A DNA stretch of 64,000 nucleotides from Serratia marcescens (GTDB lineage: Bacteria; Pseudomonadota; Gammaproteobacteria; Enterobacterales; Enterobacteriaceae). A program made the position numbers and the translations under genes. Below, piece by piece: positions 27,443 through 36,807 of the stretch; within the stretch, counting starts at the first letter, position 1; every line of letters starts with the position of its first letter. Where the stretch lies: contig NZ_MJAO01000008.1 in the NCBI RefSeq assembly GCF_001902635.1, forward strand, positions 62,001 to 126,000. The letters are read 5' to 3'. Under the pieces are notes generated by a model. The model was not told where the DNA came from. It did not search any database and saw only the letters and a list, made by a program, of their open reading frames with translations.

Positions 27443-28195
27443 ATGAGTGCCATCGAAGTTAAACAATTGACCAAGCAGTTCAAGGGTCAGACGGTGCTGC
27501 ATGGGATCGATCTGGCGGTGGACGCCGGCGAAGTGGTGGCGATCATCGGGCCGAGCGGTTCGGGGAAAACCACCTTGTTGCGCTGCATCAACCTGCTGGA
27601 GGAGCCGGATTCCGGCACCATTCGCGTCGGCGATATCCTGATCGACGGCGGCAAACCGCTGAGCAAACAAAAAAATCAGGTGCGGGCGCTGCGTCAGCAG
27701 GTCGGTTTCGTGTTCCAGAACTTCAACCTGTTCCCGCACCGTTCGGTGTTGGAAAACATCATCGAAGGGCCGGTGATCGTCAAGGGCGAGGCGAAAGCCA
27801 GCGCCGAGCAGCGCGCTCGCGCGTTGCTGGCGAAAGTGGGGCTGAGCGGCAAAGAGCAGGCTTATCCGCGGCGGCTGTCCGGCGGGCAACAGCAGCGGGT
27901 GGCGATCGCACGCGCGCTGGCGATGCAGCCGGAGGTGATCTTGTTCGATGAGCCGACGTCGGCGCTCGATCCCGAGCTGGTGGGGGAAGTGCTCAATACC
28001 ATGCGCTCACTGGCGGAAGAGAAACGCACCATGGTGATTGTCACCCATGAGATGAGCTTCGCCCGCGACGTGGCCGACCGCGTTATCTTTATGGACCACG
28101 GTCGTATCGTCGAACAGGGCCCGGCCAAAGCGCTGTTCGCCAATCCGCAGCACCAGCGCACCCAGCAATTCCTCGACAAGTTCCTGAATCAATAA
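27443..28195 (+). CDS. tcyN: Cystine ABC transporter ATPase TcyN
   Basis: 250 aa. Walker [10 protein letters not shown] (about residues 36-44), signature [15 protein letters not shown] (about 145-159), Walker [14 protein letters not shown] (about 164-176), H-loop VTHEM. Polar amino-acid importer ATPase, energising TcyJL. Same length as E. coli TcyN. Confidence 0.96.
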   Translation: MSAIEVKQLTKQFKGQTVLHGIDLAVDAGEVVAIIGPSGSGKTTLLRCINLLEEPDSGTIRVGDILIDGGKPLSKQKNQVRALRQQVGFVFQNFNLFPHRSVLENIIEGPVIVKGEAKASAEQRARALLAKVGLSGKEQAYPRRLSGGQQQRVAIARALAMQPEVILFDEPTSALDPELVGEVLNTMRSLAEEKRTMVIVTHEMSFARDVADRVIFMDHGRIVEQGPAKALFANPQHQRTQQFLDKFLNQ

Positions 28196-28440
28196 GGCGG
28201 CGGGGGGCATTTCCCCCGACCGCGTTCGACCATTCATTTCGCGCAGCGGCGGCGAGAAACTCGCTGCGGCTGCCGTATCCCGGATGTTGCCGAACCCGAG
28301 AGTCAATGCGACTCGTAGCGTTCTGCCGCGGCTTGCAAGCAGACTCATCCGTTCTGAGCTCACCCTGTTGTTATCGCCCATGAGGCACCACATCCTCATG
28401 CAAGGATAACAAGACGCTAACGGTTGACCGGGCTGCGGGC
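28196..28440. other. Intergenic region between tcyN and the putA terminator
   Basis: No gene seen. Three hairpins: GGGGG/CCCCC at about 28202-28218 just after tcyN; a 14-bp imperfect stem (two mismatches, loop AAA) at 28243-28273; and ATGAGG/CCTCAT at about 28380-28399. The first may end the tcy operon. Confidence 0.45.
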
Positions 28441-28470
28441 AATAAAAAACCCTGCACAAGTGCAGGGTTT
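28441..28470 (-). terminator. Intrinsic terminator of putA
   Basis: Near-perfect 24-base palindrome at 28447-28470 (AAACCCTGCAC / GTGCAGGGTTT). On the minus strand it runs into TTTTTTATT, 52 nt after the putA stop. Confidence 0.85.
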
Positions 28471-28521
28471 GCGTAGCGGTATGCAAATCAGGCGGCAACG
28501 GAGTGCCGCCTTGATGATGCG

Positions 28522-31500
28522 TTAACCGATGGTCATCAGGCTGGCATTACCGCCGGCGGCGGCGGTGTTGACGCTCAGCGAACGTTCGATCAGCAGGCGT
28601 TCCAACAGGATGTTGGTTTCACCGTGAGCGAAGCCCTGCACCGAGACGATGGCGCCGCCGCGCTGGGCGATCTGTTCGCACAGGGTGCGCAGCTGATCGG
28701 CATCGCCGTGGTAGATGGCGGCGTCGAACTCGACCTTGTCCTGCTGCCAGTCTTTGCTGAAGGCGATGCGCGCCTGCACATCGTTCGGCAAGCGGCGGAA
28801 CAGATTGCGCTGCAGTTCCGCTTCCGGCCACAGCGCGCAGCTGCCAACCGCCAGCACGGCGGCCAGTTGGATCAGCGCGTCGGCTTCGTTGTCCGCCAGG
28901 CACAGCACGCGTTCACGCGGCAGCAGGGCATAGGTATTGCGTTCGCCGGTCGGGCCCGGCAGCGGGCGTACGGTACCGCCCTGACCCAGTTCCGCATAGC
29001 GCTGCGCCAACGTCGCCAGCTCGCCGTGTTGGCTGGTAGCCGCCCATTTCTCCAGCGATTGCAGCGCGCCCAGCAGCTGCGGCCGCGCGGTGGCTTCCAT
29101 CGGGCGCTCGTCGTCCTGACGGTGCAGCGTGCGTTGCAGCGCGTCGTCCGGGCGGTTGGCCAGCAGGCGGTACAGGTACAGCGGGCCGCCGGCTTTCGGG
29201 CCGGTGCCCGACAGGCCTTCGCCGCCGAACGGCTGCACGCCGACCACCGCGCCGACCATGTTGCGGTTGACGTACAGGTTGCCGACTTTGGCGCGTTCGG
29301 TCACTCGAGCGATGGTTTCATCGATACGGGTGTGAATGCCCAGCGTCAGGCCATAACCGGCGGCGTTGATCTGATCGACCAGCGCGTCCAGATTGTTGCG
29401 CTGGAAGCGCACTACGTGCAGCACCGGGCCGAAGATTTCTTTCTGCAGCTCGTCGAAGCTGTCGAGTTCGATCAGCGTCGGCTTGATGAAGGTGCCGCGC
29501 GCCCACTCTTTCTCATCCTGCGTGCTGCCTTTGGCGGCCTGGTACACCTTGCGGCCTTTGGCGCGCATCGCCTGGATGTGGCGTTCGATGCCGGTTTTGG
29601 CTTCGGCGTCGATCACCGGGCCCACGTCGGTGGACAGGCGCTCCGGGTTGCCCATGCGGCACTCGGCCATCGCGCCGCGCAGCATTTGCAGCGTGTGCTC
29701 GGCCACGTCTTCCTGAATGCACAGGATGCGCAGCGCAGAGCAGCGCTGGCCGGCGCTGTCGAAGGCGGAGGCCACCACGTCGGTCACCACTTGTTCGGTC
29801 AATGCGGAGGAGTCGACGATCATGGCGTTCAGGCCACCGGTTTCGGCGATCAGCGGCGTTGGGCGGCCTTGCGGATCCAGTCGGCCGGCGATGCTGCGCT
29901 GCAGAATGCCGGCGACGTCGGTGGAGCCGGTGAACATCACGCCGCGGACGCGGGCGTCATTGACCAGCGTCGAGCCGACGGTTTCACCCTGGCCCGGCAG
30001 CAGCTGCAGCACGCCTTGCGGAATGCCGGCTTCCAGCAGGATGCGCACTGCCTGCGCGGCCACCAGCGGCGTTTGCTCGGCCGGTTTGGCCAGCACGCTG
30101 TTGCCCGCAGCCAGCGCGGCGGCGATTTGGCCGGTGAAGATCGCCAGCGGGAAGTTCCACGGGCTGATGCAGACGACCGGGCCCAGCGGACGGTGGCTGT
30201 CATTGGCGAAATCGTCGCGCACCTGGCCGGCGTAGTAGTGCAGGAAATCGACCGCTTCACGCACTTCGGCGATGGCGTTGTTGAAGGTTTTACCCGCTTC
30301 GCGCACCAGAATACCCAGCAGGTTTTGCAGCTGGCTTTCCATCAGCTCGGCGGCGCGTTCGAGGATCGCGGCGCGCTCGGTCGGCGGCGTGGCGAACCAG
30401 ATTGGGCCGGCGGCCGCGGCGGCGTCGAGCGCGCGGCTGACTTCGCCTTCGGTGGCTTCACGCACGTAGCCGACCACGTCGCCCGGCTCGGCCGGGTTGA
30501 TCACCGGTTGTTCCACGCCCTGATCCAACTCGGCGTCGATGATCGGTTCCGCACGCCACGGATGGTTGGCGCTGGTGAGCAGGGCGCTGGACAGCGAGGC
30601 CAGTCGCTGTTCGTTGGACAGATCCAGGCCGCTGGAGTTAATGCGTTTCTCGCCATACAGCTCGCGCGGCAGCGGAATGCGCGGATGCGGCAGGCCGATC
30701 TGCCCTTCGCTGGCCGCCAGCGCTTCCACGGCGCTGACCGGATCGGCCACCAGCTCGTCGAGCGGCAGGGTGGCGTCGGCGATGCGGTTGACGAACGAGG
30801 TGTTGGCGCCGTTTTCCAGCAGGCGACGTACCAGGTAGGCCAGCAGCGTTTCATGAGTGCCGACCGGCGCGTAGATGCGGCAAGGGCGGTTCAGCTTGCC
30901 GTCGGCCACTTTACCCACCACCTGTTCGTACAGCGGCTCACCCATGCCGTGCAGGCACTGGAACTCATACTGGCCAGGATAGTAGTTGTTGCCGGCCAGG
31001 TGATAGATGGCGCTCAGGGTGTGGGCGTTGTGGGTGGCGAACTGCGGATAGATCAGGTTCGGCACCGACAGCAGCTTGCGCGCGCAGGCCAGGTAGGAGA
31101 CGTCGGTATACACCTTGCGGGTGTAAACCGGATAGCCTTCCAGGCCGTCCATTTGGGCGCGTTTGATTTCGCTGTCCCAGTAGGCGCCTTTCACCAGACG
31201 GATCATCAAACGACGGCGGCTGCGTTGCGCCATGTCGATCACCGCGTCGATGGCGAACGGGCAACGTTTTTGGTAGGCCTGAATGACGAAGCCGATGCCG
31301 TTCCAGCCGGCCAACTGTGGTTCGAAGCACAGCTTCTCCAGCAGATCGAGCGAGATCTCCAGACGATCGGCCTCTTCGGCGTCGATGTTGATGCCGATAT
31401 CGTACTGGCGGGCTTGCAGGGTCAGCGACAGCAAACGCGGGTAGAGTTCTTCCATGACGCGTTCGTACTGCGCGCGGCTGTAGCGCGGGTGCAGGGCGGA

Positions 31501-32493
31501 CAGCTTGATGGAGATGCCGGGACCTTCATAGATGCCGCGGCCGTTGGACGCTTTGCCGATGGCGTGGATCGCCTGCTGGTAAGAAACCAGGTAGGCCTGG
31601 GCGTCGGCTTCGGTCAGGGCGGCTTCGCCCAGCATGTCGTAGGAGTAACGGAAGCCTTTCTCTTCCAGCTTGCGCGCGTTGGCCAGTGCTTCGGCGATGG
31701 TTTCGCCGGTCACGAACTGTTCGCCCATCAGGCGCATTGCCATGTCCACGCCTTTGCGGATCAGCGGTTCGCCGCTTTTGCTGATGATGCGGTTCAGCGA
31801 GCGGGACAGATTGGCTTCGTTATGGGTCGACACCAGTTTGCCGGTGAACAGCAGGCCCCAGGTGGCGGCGTTGACGAACAGCGACGGGCTGCGCCCCAGG
31901 TGCGAGTGCCAGTTGCCGTTGCTGATCTTGTCGCGGATCAGGGCATCGCGGGTCGGCTTGTCCGGAATGCGCAGCAGCGCTTCCGCCAGGCACATCAGCG
32001 CCACGCCTTCCTGTGAGGAGAGGGAGAACTCTTGCAGCAGGCCTTGCACCATGCCGGCGCGGCCGTTTGCACTTTTTTGGTTACGCAACTTCTCGGCGAT
32101 GCCGTAGGCCATTTTGTGAGTAGCCTGTGCAAGATCGGCAGGTAATCGCGCCTGTTCGAGCAACATCGGTACCGCTTCGGTCTCCGGGCGGCGATAGGCG
32201 GCAGTGATGGCGGCGCGGGTGACCGACTGCGGCAGAATTTGTTCGGCGAAATCGAGGAATGGCTGGTGTGACTCTTCCTGCGCTTGCGGCATAATGTCGT
32301 CCGCTTCAGGCTGGGCCGCAGCGGCCAGCGCTGGAATTTCAGGAATATCGGTACCGCTCTCGAGACGCTCGAGGTAATTAAAGATGGCCTGCTTGATGAG
32401 CCAGTGCGGCGTGCGATCGATGCGTTGCGCCGCGCTCTTGATCCGGTCGCGTGTTGCCTCGTCGAGTTTCACGCCCATTGTGGTAGTGCCCAT
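28522..32493 (-). CDS. putA: Trifunctional proline utilisation protein PutA
   Basis: 1323 aa (E. coli 1320). Domains in order: ribbon-helix-helix DNA-binding domain (about residues 1-47; TTMGVKLDEATRDRIKSAAQ); proline dehydrogenase barrel (about 260-610; LVKGAYWDSEIKRAQMDGLE, RIYAPVGTHETLLAYLVRRL); and P5C dehydrogenase (about 640-1110) with FTGSTDVAGIL, ETGGLNAMIV and the catalytic Cys in SAGQRCSALR; then the C-terminal lid domain. It oxidises proline to glutamate at the membrane and, when proline is low, represses putA and putP from the shared control region. Single gene, divergent from putP. Confidence 0.98.
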   Translation of the reverse strand: MGTTTMGVKLDEATRDRIKSAAQRIDRTPHWLIKQAIFNYLERLESGTDIPEIPALAAAAQPEADDIMPQAQEESHQPFLDFAEQILPQSVTRAAITAAYRRPETEAVPMLLEQARLPADLAQATHKMAYGIAEKLRNQKSANGRAGMVQGLLQEFSLSSQEGVALMCLAEALLRIPDKPTRDALIRDKISNGNWHSHLGRSPSLFVNAATWGLLFTGKLVSTHNEANLSRSLNRIISKSGEPLIRKGVDMAMRLMGEQFVTGETIAEALANARKLEEKGFRYSYDMLGEAALTEADAQAYLVSYQQAIHAIGKASNGRGIYEGPGISIKLSALHPRYSRAQYERVMEELYPRLLSLTLQARQYDIGINIDAEEADRLEISLDLLEKLCFEPQLAGWNGIGFVIQAYQKRCPFAIDAVIDMAQRSRRRLMIRLVKGAYWDSEIKRAQMDGLEGYPVYTRKVYTDVSYLACARKLLSVPNLIYPQFATHNAHTLSAIYHLAGNNYYPGQYEFQCLHGMGEPLYEQVVGKVADGKLNRPCRIYAPVGTHETLLAYLVRRLLENGANTSFVNRIADATLPLDELVADPVSAVEALAASEGQIGLPHPRIPLPRELYGEKRINSSGLDLSNEQRLASLSSALLTSANHPWRAEPIIDAELDQGVEQPVINPAEPGDVVGYVREATEGEVSRALDAAAAAGPIWFATPPTERAAILERAAELMESQLQNLLGILVREAGKTFNNAIAEVREAVDFLHYYAGQVRDDFANDSHRPLGPVVCISPWNFPLAIFTGQIAAALAAGNSVLAKPAEQTPLVAAQAVRILLEAGIPQGVLQLLPGQGETVGSTLVNDARVRGVMFTGSTDVAGILQRSIAGRLDPQGRPTPLIAETGGLNAMIVDSSALTEQVVTDVVASAFDSAGQRCSALRILCIQEDVAEHTLQMLRGAMAECRMGNPERLSTDVGPVIDAEAKTGIERHIQAMRAKGRKVYQAAKGSTQDEKEWARGTFIKPTLIELDSFDELQKEIFGPVLHVVRFQRNNLDALVDQINAAGYGLTLGIHTRIDETIARVTERAKVGNLYVNRNMVGAVVGVQPFGGEGLSGTGPKAGGPLYLYRLLANRPDDALQRTLHRQDDERPMEATARPQLLGALQSLEKWAATSQHGELATLAQRYAELGQGGTVRPLPGPTGERNTYALLPRERVLCLADNEADALIQLAAVLAVGSCALWPEAELQRNLFRRLPNDVQARIAFSKDWQQDKVEFDAAIYHGDADQLRTLCEQIAQRGGAIVSVQGFAHGETNILLERLLIERSLSVNTAAAGGNASLMTIG

Positions 32494-32516
32494 GCCAATC
32501 CAACTCCTGTGTTTAG

Positions 32517-32572
32517 AACCTATCCCATCAGGCTAGACAGACAGCAGGCCGGAAAGCCTGTTGGGATAGGTT
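32517..32572. repeat. 18-bp inverted repeat in the putA leader
   Basis: AACCTATCCCATCAGGCT (32517-32534) and AGCCTGTTGGGATAGGTT (32555-32572) match at 17 of 18 positions as inverted arms around a 20-nt loop that itself can pair (CAGGC/GCCTG-like). It lies 24 nt before the putA start, inside its expected mRNA leader. Could be an attenuator, an mRNA stabiliser or a small repeated element. Confidence 0.7.
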
Positions 32573-32613
32573 CGTGAGATGTGTGGTGTTAAGAATGCAG
32601 ACAATATCCTGCA

Positions 32614-32813
32614 TGTTGCAACTTTGTGCAACCTTGTTAAATCAGGCTGATGAGCGAAGTGTGAGTTTCATCGATTTTTTAACATGAGCAATTGGCATGA
32701 ATGTTGCGTTATTGAGCAACGGCGGCGGCGTTTATCAGGCCGTATGCGCTTTACCTTGCGTTATATAAGGGTAATAACCAGGTGCAACTCATTTTGTTTG
32801 TCGTGAGTGCAAC
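32614..32813. promoter_or_regulatory. put control region with PutA-operator motifs (GTTGCA)
   Basis: GTTGCA, the hexamer bound by the PutA ribbon-helix-helix domain in E. coli, occurs at 32614-32619 and, reverse oriented (TGCAAC), at 32626-32631, 32783-32788 and 32808-32813. The first two form GTTGCAACTTTGTGCAAC. The 571-nt putA-putP gap also holds the divergent promoters. Operator function is inferred from the motif and from PutA's conserved DNA-binding domain. Confidence 0.75.
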
Positions 32814-33064
32814 CATTGAGCCCGGTAAATGTGACGCAGGGTAAACTTTGTGTAACTTTGTTGTTAAATGTCTTGTTGGTTGATGAAAGCCTCATCTAGG
32901 ATAACCGACGGTCAACAATTACGGGCAGAAACTATTTTACCTGCACTCGCTCGAGGGATGCGCCACGTTCCGGCGCAGCGGCCAGTGCAATGCATTGCGC
33001 GTCAGTTTCCGGCCGTCTTTGCGGCAGAAACGGAACGCGAATAATAATGAAAGTGGAGAATTAA

Positions 33065-34549
33065 ATGACAATGAGCACACCTATGCTGGTGACCTTCCTG
33101 GTGTACATTTTCGGGATGGTGCTGATCGGCCTGCTTGCCTACCGGGCAACCAACAACTTTGATGACTATATTCTCGGTGGCCGCAGTTTGGGCAGCGTGG
33201 TGACCGCGCTGTCCGCCGGCGCTTCCGACATGAGCGGTTGGCTGTTGATGGGCCTGCCGGGCGCCATTTTCCTCTCCGGCATCTCCGAAAGCTGGATCGC
33301 CATCGGTCTGACCGTTGGCGCCTATCTGAACTGGAAGCTGGTGGCAGGAAGGCTGCGCGTGCATACCGAAGCCAACAACAACGCCCTGACGCTGCCGGAC
33401 TATTTCACCAGCCGTTTTGAAGACAACAGCAAGCTGCTGCGGGTGATCTCGGCCATCGTCATTCTGGTGTTCTTCACCATTTACTGCGCCTCCGGCATCG
33501 TGGCCGGCGCGCGCCTGTTCGAAAGCACCTTTGGCATGAGCTACGAAACCGCCCTGTGGGCCGGTGCCGCGGCGACCATCCTGTACACCTTTATCGGCGG
33601 TTTCCTGGCGGTGAGCTGGACTGACACCGTGCAGGCCAGCCTGATGATCTTCGCGCTGATCCTGACGCCGGTGATCGTGATCTTCGCCGTCGGCGGTATC
33701 GATACCTCGATGCTGGTGATCCAGGCGCAGAACCCGGCCAACCTCGACATGCTGAAGGGCCTGAACTTCGTCGCCATTCTGTCGCTGTTGGGTTGGGGCC
33801 TGGGTTACTTCGGCCAGCCGCATATCCTGGCGCGTTTCATGGCGGCGGATTCTCACCGCACCATCCGCAGCGCGCGCCGCATCAGCATGACCTGGATGAT
33901 CCTGTGCCTGGCCGGCACTATCGCCGTCGGTTTCTTCGGTATCGCTTACTTTGCCAACAACCCGGATCAAGCCGGCAACGTGTCGCAGAACGGCGAACGC
34001 GTGTTCATCGAACTGGCGATGTTGCTGTTCAACCCATGGGTGGCGGGCGTGCTGCTGTCGGCGATTTTGGCGGCGGTCATGAGCACCCTGAGCTGCCAGC
34101 TGCTGGTGTGCTCCAGTGCGATCACCGAAGATCTGTACAAGGCATTCCTGCGCAAAGGTGCCAGCCAGCGTGAGCTGGTGTGGGTCGGCCGCGTGATGGT
34201 GCTGGTGGTGGCGCTGGTGGCCATCGCGCTGGCGGCCAACCCGGAGAACCGCGTGCTGGGTCTGGTAAGCTACGCCTGGGCCGGTTTCGGCGCCGCCTTC
34301 GGCCCGGTCGTGCTGATCTCGGTGATGTGGTCGCGCATGACCCGCAACGGCGCTTTGGCCGGCATGTTGGTCGGCGCGGTGACGGTGATCGTCTGGAAAC
34401 AGTACGCGTGGCTGGGCCTGTACGAAATCATTCCGGGCTTCATCCTGGGCTGCCTCGCCATCGTGGTAGTGAGCCTGATGGGGCGCCAGCCGTCTTCCTC
34501 CATGACCGAACGTTTCGATCAGGCGGAAGCCGAGTACAAAACGGTGTAA
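33065..34549 (+). CDS. putP: Sodium/proline symporter PutP
   Basis: 494 aa, sodium:solute symporter family, about 13 membrane helices. Near-identical blocks to E. coli PutP: DDYILGGRSLGSVVTALSAG, ASDMSGWLLMGLPGA, and SCQLLVCSSAITEDLYKAFL. Imports proline with sodium. Start ATG 33065 follows GGAG. Divergent from putA and under the same PutA operators. Confidence 0.98.
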   Translation: MTMSTPMLVTFLVYIFGMVLIGLLAYRATNNFDDYILGGRSLGSVVTALSAGASDMSGWLLMGLPGAIFLSGISESWIAIGLTVGAYLNWKLVAGRLRVHTEANNNALTLPDYFTSRFEDNSKLLRVISAIVILVFFTIYCASGIVAGARLFESTFGMSYETALWAGAAATILYTFIGGFLAVSWTDTVQASLMIFALILTPVIVIFAVGGIDTSMLVIQAQNPANLDMLKGLNFVAILSLLGWGLGYFGQPHILARFMAADSHRTIRSARRISMTWMILCLAGTIAVGFFGIAYFANNPDQAGNVSQNGERVFIELAMLLFNPWVAGVLLSAILAAVMSTLSCQLLVCSSAITEDLYKAFLRKGASQRELVWVGRVMVLVVALVAIALAANPENRVLGLVSYAWAGFGAAFGPVVLISVMWSRMTRNGALAGMLVGAVTVIVWKQYAWLGLYEIIPGFILGCLAIVVVSLMGRQPSSSMTERFDQAEAEYKTV

Positions 34550-34570
34550 CGCCGTTCGATGTCAGTCAGC

Positions 34571-34599
34571 AAGGGGCGCACAGAGCGCCCCTTCTTTTT
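34571..34599 (+). terminator. Intrinsic terminator of putP
   Basis: AAGGGGCGC (34571-34579), loop ACAGA, GCGCCCCTT (34585-34593), then CTTTTT. Confidence 0.92.
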
Positions 34600-34669
34600 G
34601 CCTTCCCGTCGCCGTTGCCGGCTGTAACACCTGGCGACATTTGATTAGAAAAAATCACTGTTGCGCCTC

Positions 34670-34704
34670 TTGTATTTCTTTTTGGCAGAATGATAATCAC
34701 TCTC
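34670..34704 (+). promoter_or_regulatory. Fur-box-containing promoter of efeUOB
   Basis: A 19-mer at 34686-34704 (CAGAATGATAATCACTCTC) matches the Fur consensus at 15 of 19 positions. It covers a plausible -10 (GATAAT, 34692-34697) spaced 16 nt from TTGTAT (34670-34675). Iron repression of the ferrous uptake operon is inferred. Confidence 0.8.
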
Positions 34705-34793
34705 GTTGTATTTTACGTTTCTTTACATTGCCGCCGCTGCCCATCTCGAGACAACCGTCTCTGTCGCCGCGGTCTTTTCAGGGGTGATTATTT

Positions 34794-35639
34794 ATGTTTG
34801 TTCCCTTTCTTATCATGTTCCGTGAGGGCCTGGAGGCCGCGCTGATCGTCAGCCTGATCGCCAGCTACCTGAAGCGCACGCAGCGCAGCCAATGGCTGGG
34901 CGCGGTGTGGATCGGCGTGATTGTCGCGGCGGCGCTGTGTCTGGCGCTCGGCATCTTCATTAATGAAACCACCGGCGAGTTCCCGCAGAAACAGCAGGAG
35001 CTGTTCGAAGGCATCGTGGCGGCGGTGGCGGTGGTGATCCTCACTTATATGGTATTCTGGATGCGTAAGGTATCCAAGTCGGTCAAGGTGCACCTGGAAG
35101 GGGCGATCGATCAGGCGCTCAGCGCCGGTAAAGGGCAGGGTTGGGCGCTGGTGGCGATGGTGTTCTTCGCCGTGGCGCGCGAAGGGCTGGAATCGGTGTT
35201 CTTCCTGCTGGCGGCATTCCAGCAAGACGTGGGTGCTGCGGCGCCGATCGGCGCGGTGCTCGGCCTGGTGGCCGCCATCGTGCTCGGTATGATGATTTAC
35301 TGGGGCGGGGTGAAGCTGCACCTGGCCAAGTTCTTCAAATGGACCAGCCTGTTCATTCTGTTTGTCGCCGCCGGGCTGGCCGCCGGTGCGATCCGCGCCT
35401 TCCACGAAGCCGGTCTGTGGAACCACTTCCAGGACATCGCTTTCGATTTCAGCAGCACCCTGTCGACCCACTCGCTGTTCGGTACCCTGCTGGAAGGCAT
35501 TCTCGGTTATCAGGAAGCGCCGACGGTCAGCGAAGTGGCGGTCTACTTCCTGTATTTGATCCCGGCGCTGATTTTCTTTTTCCTGCCGCAGCGTGCGGAG
35601 CCGGCAGCGGCTCCGGCGCAACGTAAAATCAATCATTAA
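34794..35639 (+). CDS. efeU: Ferrous iron permease EfeU
   Basis: 281 aa, seven-helix OFeT/FTR1-type permease. The two REGLE iron-translocation motifs are present: [14 protein letters not shown] near residue 10 and [15 protein letters not shown] near 130. Intact, unlike the frameshifted E. coli K-12 copy. With EfeO and EfeB it imports ferrous iron, favoured at acid pH. First gene of the operon; the stop is 20 nt before efeO. Confidence 0.96.
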   Translation: MFVPFLIMFREGLEAALIVSLIASYLKRTQRSQWLGAVWIGVIVAAALCLALGIFINETTGEFPQKQQELFEGIVAAVAVVILTYMVFWMRKVSKSVKVHLEGAIDQALSAGKGQGWALVAMVFFAVAREGLESVFFLLAAFQQDVGAAAPIGAVLGLVAAIVLGMMIYWGGVKLHLAKFFKWTSLFILFVAAGLAAGAIRAFHEAGLWNHFQDIAFDFSSTLSTHSLFGTLLEGILGYQEAPTVSEVAVYFLYLIPALIFFFLPQRAEPAAAPAQRKINH

Positions 35640-35659
35640 TGTTTAATAGGGAATCTCGT

Positions 35660-36796
35660 ATGTCTACTCCACTATTTCGCCGCAAGGCGTTGCACGCAGC
35701 ATTACTGGCTATCCCGGCGTTTGCGCTGAGCATCGACGCGTTGGCGGCGGACGTGCCGCAGGTCAAGGTCACGGTCAATGACAAGCAGTGCGAGCCGATG
35801 CAGCTGACGGTGCCGGCCGGCAAGACGCAGTTTGTGGTGCATAACACCAGCCAGAAAAACGTCGAATGGGAAATCCTGAAAGGGGTAATGGTGGTGGAAG
35901 AGCGTGAGAACATCGCGCCGGGTTTCACTCAGAAAATGACCGCCACGCTGGAAGCAGGCGAATATGACATGACCTGCGGGCTGCTGAGCAATCCGAAAGG
36001 TAAATTGATCGTCACTGCGGCCACCAACGGCGCGACCGACGGCAAGCCGAACGCGCTGGATCTGGTCGGCCCGATCGCCGAATACAAGGTCTACGTCACC
36101 AAAGAAGTGGACGGGCTGGTGAAACAGACCAAGCTGTTCACCGACGCGGTGAAGGCCGGCAATCTGGAGCAAGCGCGCAAGCTGTATGCGCCGACCCGCC
36201 AGCACTATGAGCGCATCGAGCCGATCGCCGAGCTGTTCTCCGATCTGGACGGCAGCATCGACGCCCGTGAAGACGACTACGAGAAGAAATCGGCGGATCC
36301 GAACTTCACCGGCTTCCACCGCCTGGAGAAGGCGCTGTTTGCCGACAACTCGACCAAAGACATGGGCAAATATGCCGATCGTCTGTATCAAGACACCGTT
36401 GAACTGCAAAAACGCGTGGGTGAACTGACCTTCCCGCCGAGCAAAGTGGTGGGCGGCGCGGCCGGGCTGATCGAAGAAGTGGCGGCCAGCAAGATCAGCG
36501 GTGAAGAAGACCGTTACAGCCGCACCGATCTGTGGGATTTCCAGGCCAACGTCGACGGCGCGCAGAAGATCGTCAACCTGCTGCGCCCGCTGTTGGTCAA
36601 GGCCAACAAGCCGCTGCTGGACAAGATCGACGCCAACTTCAAAACCGTGGATACCATTTTGGCGAAGTACCAAACCAAAGAGGGCTATGAGTCCTACGAG
36701 AAGCTGACCGATACCGATCGCAACGCGTTGAAAGGGCCGATCACCGCCCTGGCGGAAGATCTGTCCCAGTTGCGCGGCGTGTTGGGTCTGGACTGA
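35660..36796 (+). CDS. efeO: Iron uptake periplasmic protein EfeO
   Basis: 378 aa from ATG 35660 ([18 protein letters not shown]); an upstream in-frame ATG at 35639 overlaps the efeU stop. Signal peptide about residues 1-30. N-terminal cupredoxin-like domain ([35 protein letters not shown]) then the M75 imelysin-like domain with [16 protein letters not shown] and [10 protein letters not shown] metal-binding His/Glu residues. Captures and hands iron to EfeU. Close to E. coli EfeO (375 aa). Confidence 0.96.
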   Translation: MSTPLFRRKALHAALLAIPAFALSIDALAADVPQVKVTVNDKQCEPMQLTVPAGKTQFVVHNTSQKNVEWEILKGVMVVEERENIAPGFTQKMTATLEAGEYDMTCGLLSNPKGKLIVTAATNGATDGKPNALDLVGPIAEYKVYVTKEVDGLVKQTKLFTDAVKAGNLEQARKLYAPTRQHYERIEPIAELFSDLDGSIDAREDDYEKKSADPNFTGFHRLEKALFADNSTKDMGKYADRLYQDTVELQKRVGELTFPPSKVVGGAAGLIEEVAASKISGEEDRYSRTDLWDFQANVDGAQKIVNLLRPLLVKANKPLLDKIDANFKTVDTILAKYQTKEGYESYEKLTDTDRNALKGPITALAEDLSQLRGVLGLD

Positions 36797-36807
36797 GGCA
36801 TACGGTT

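Noticed and set aside
28624-32016. 1130-codon open frame antisense to putA
   Set aside because: His/Arg/Gln-rich shadow of putA with no family features; long antisense frames are common opposite high-GC genes.
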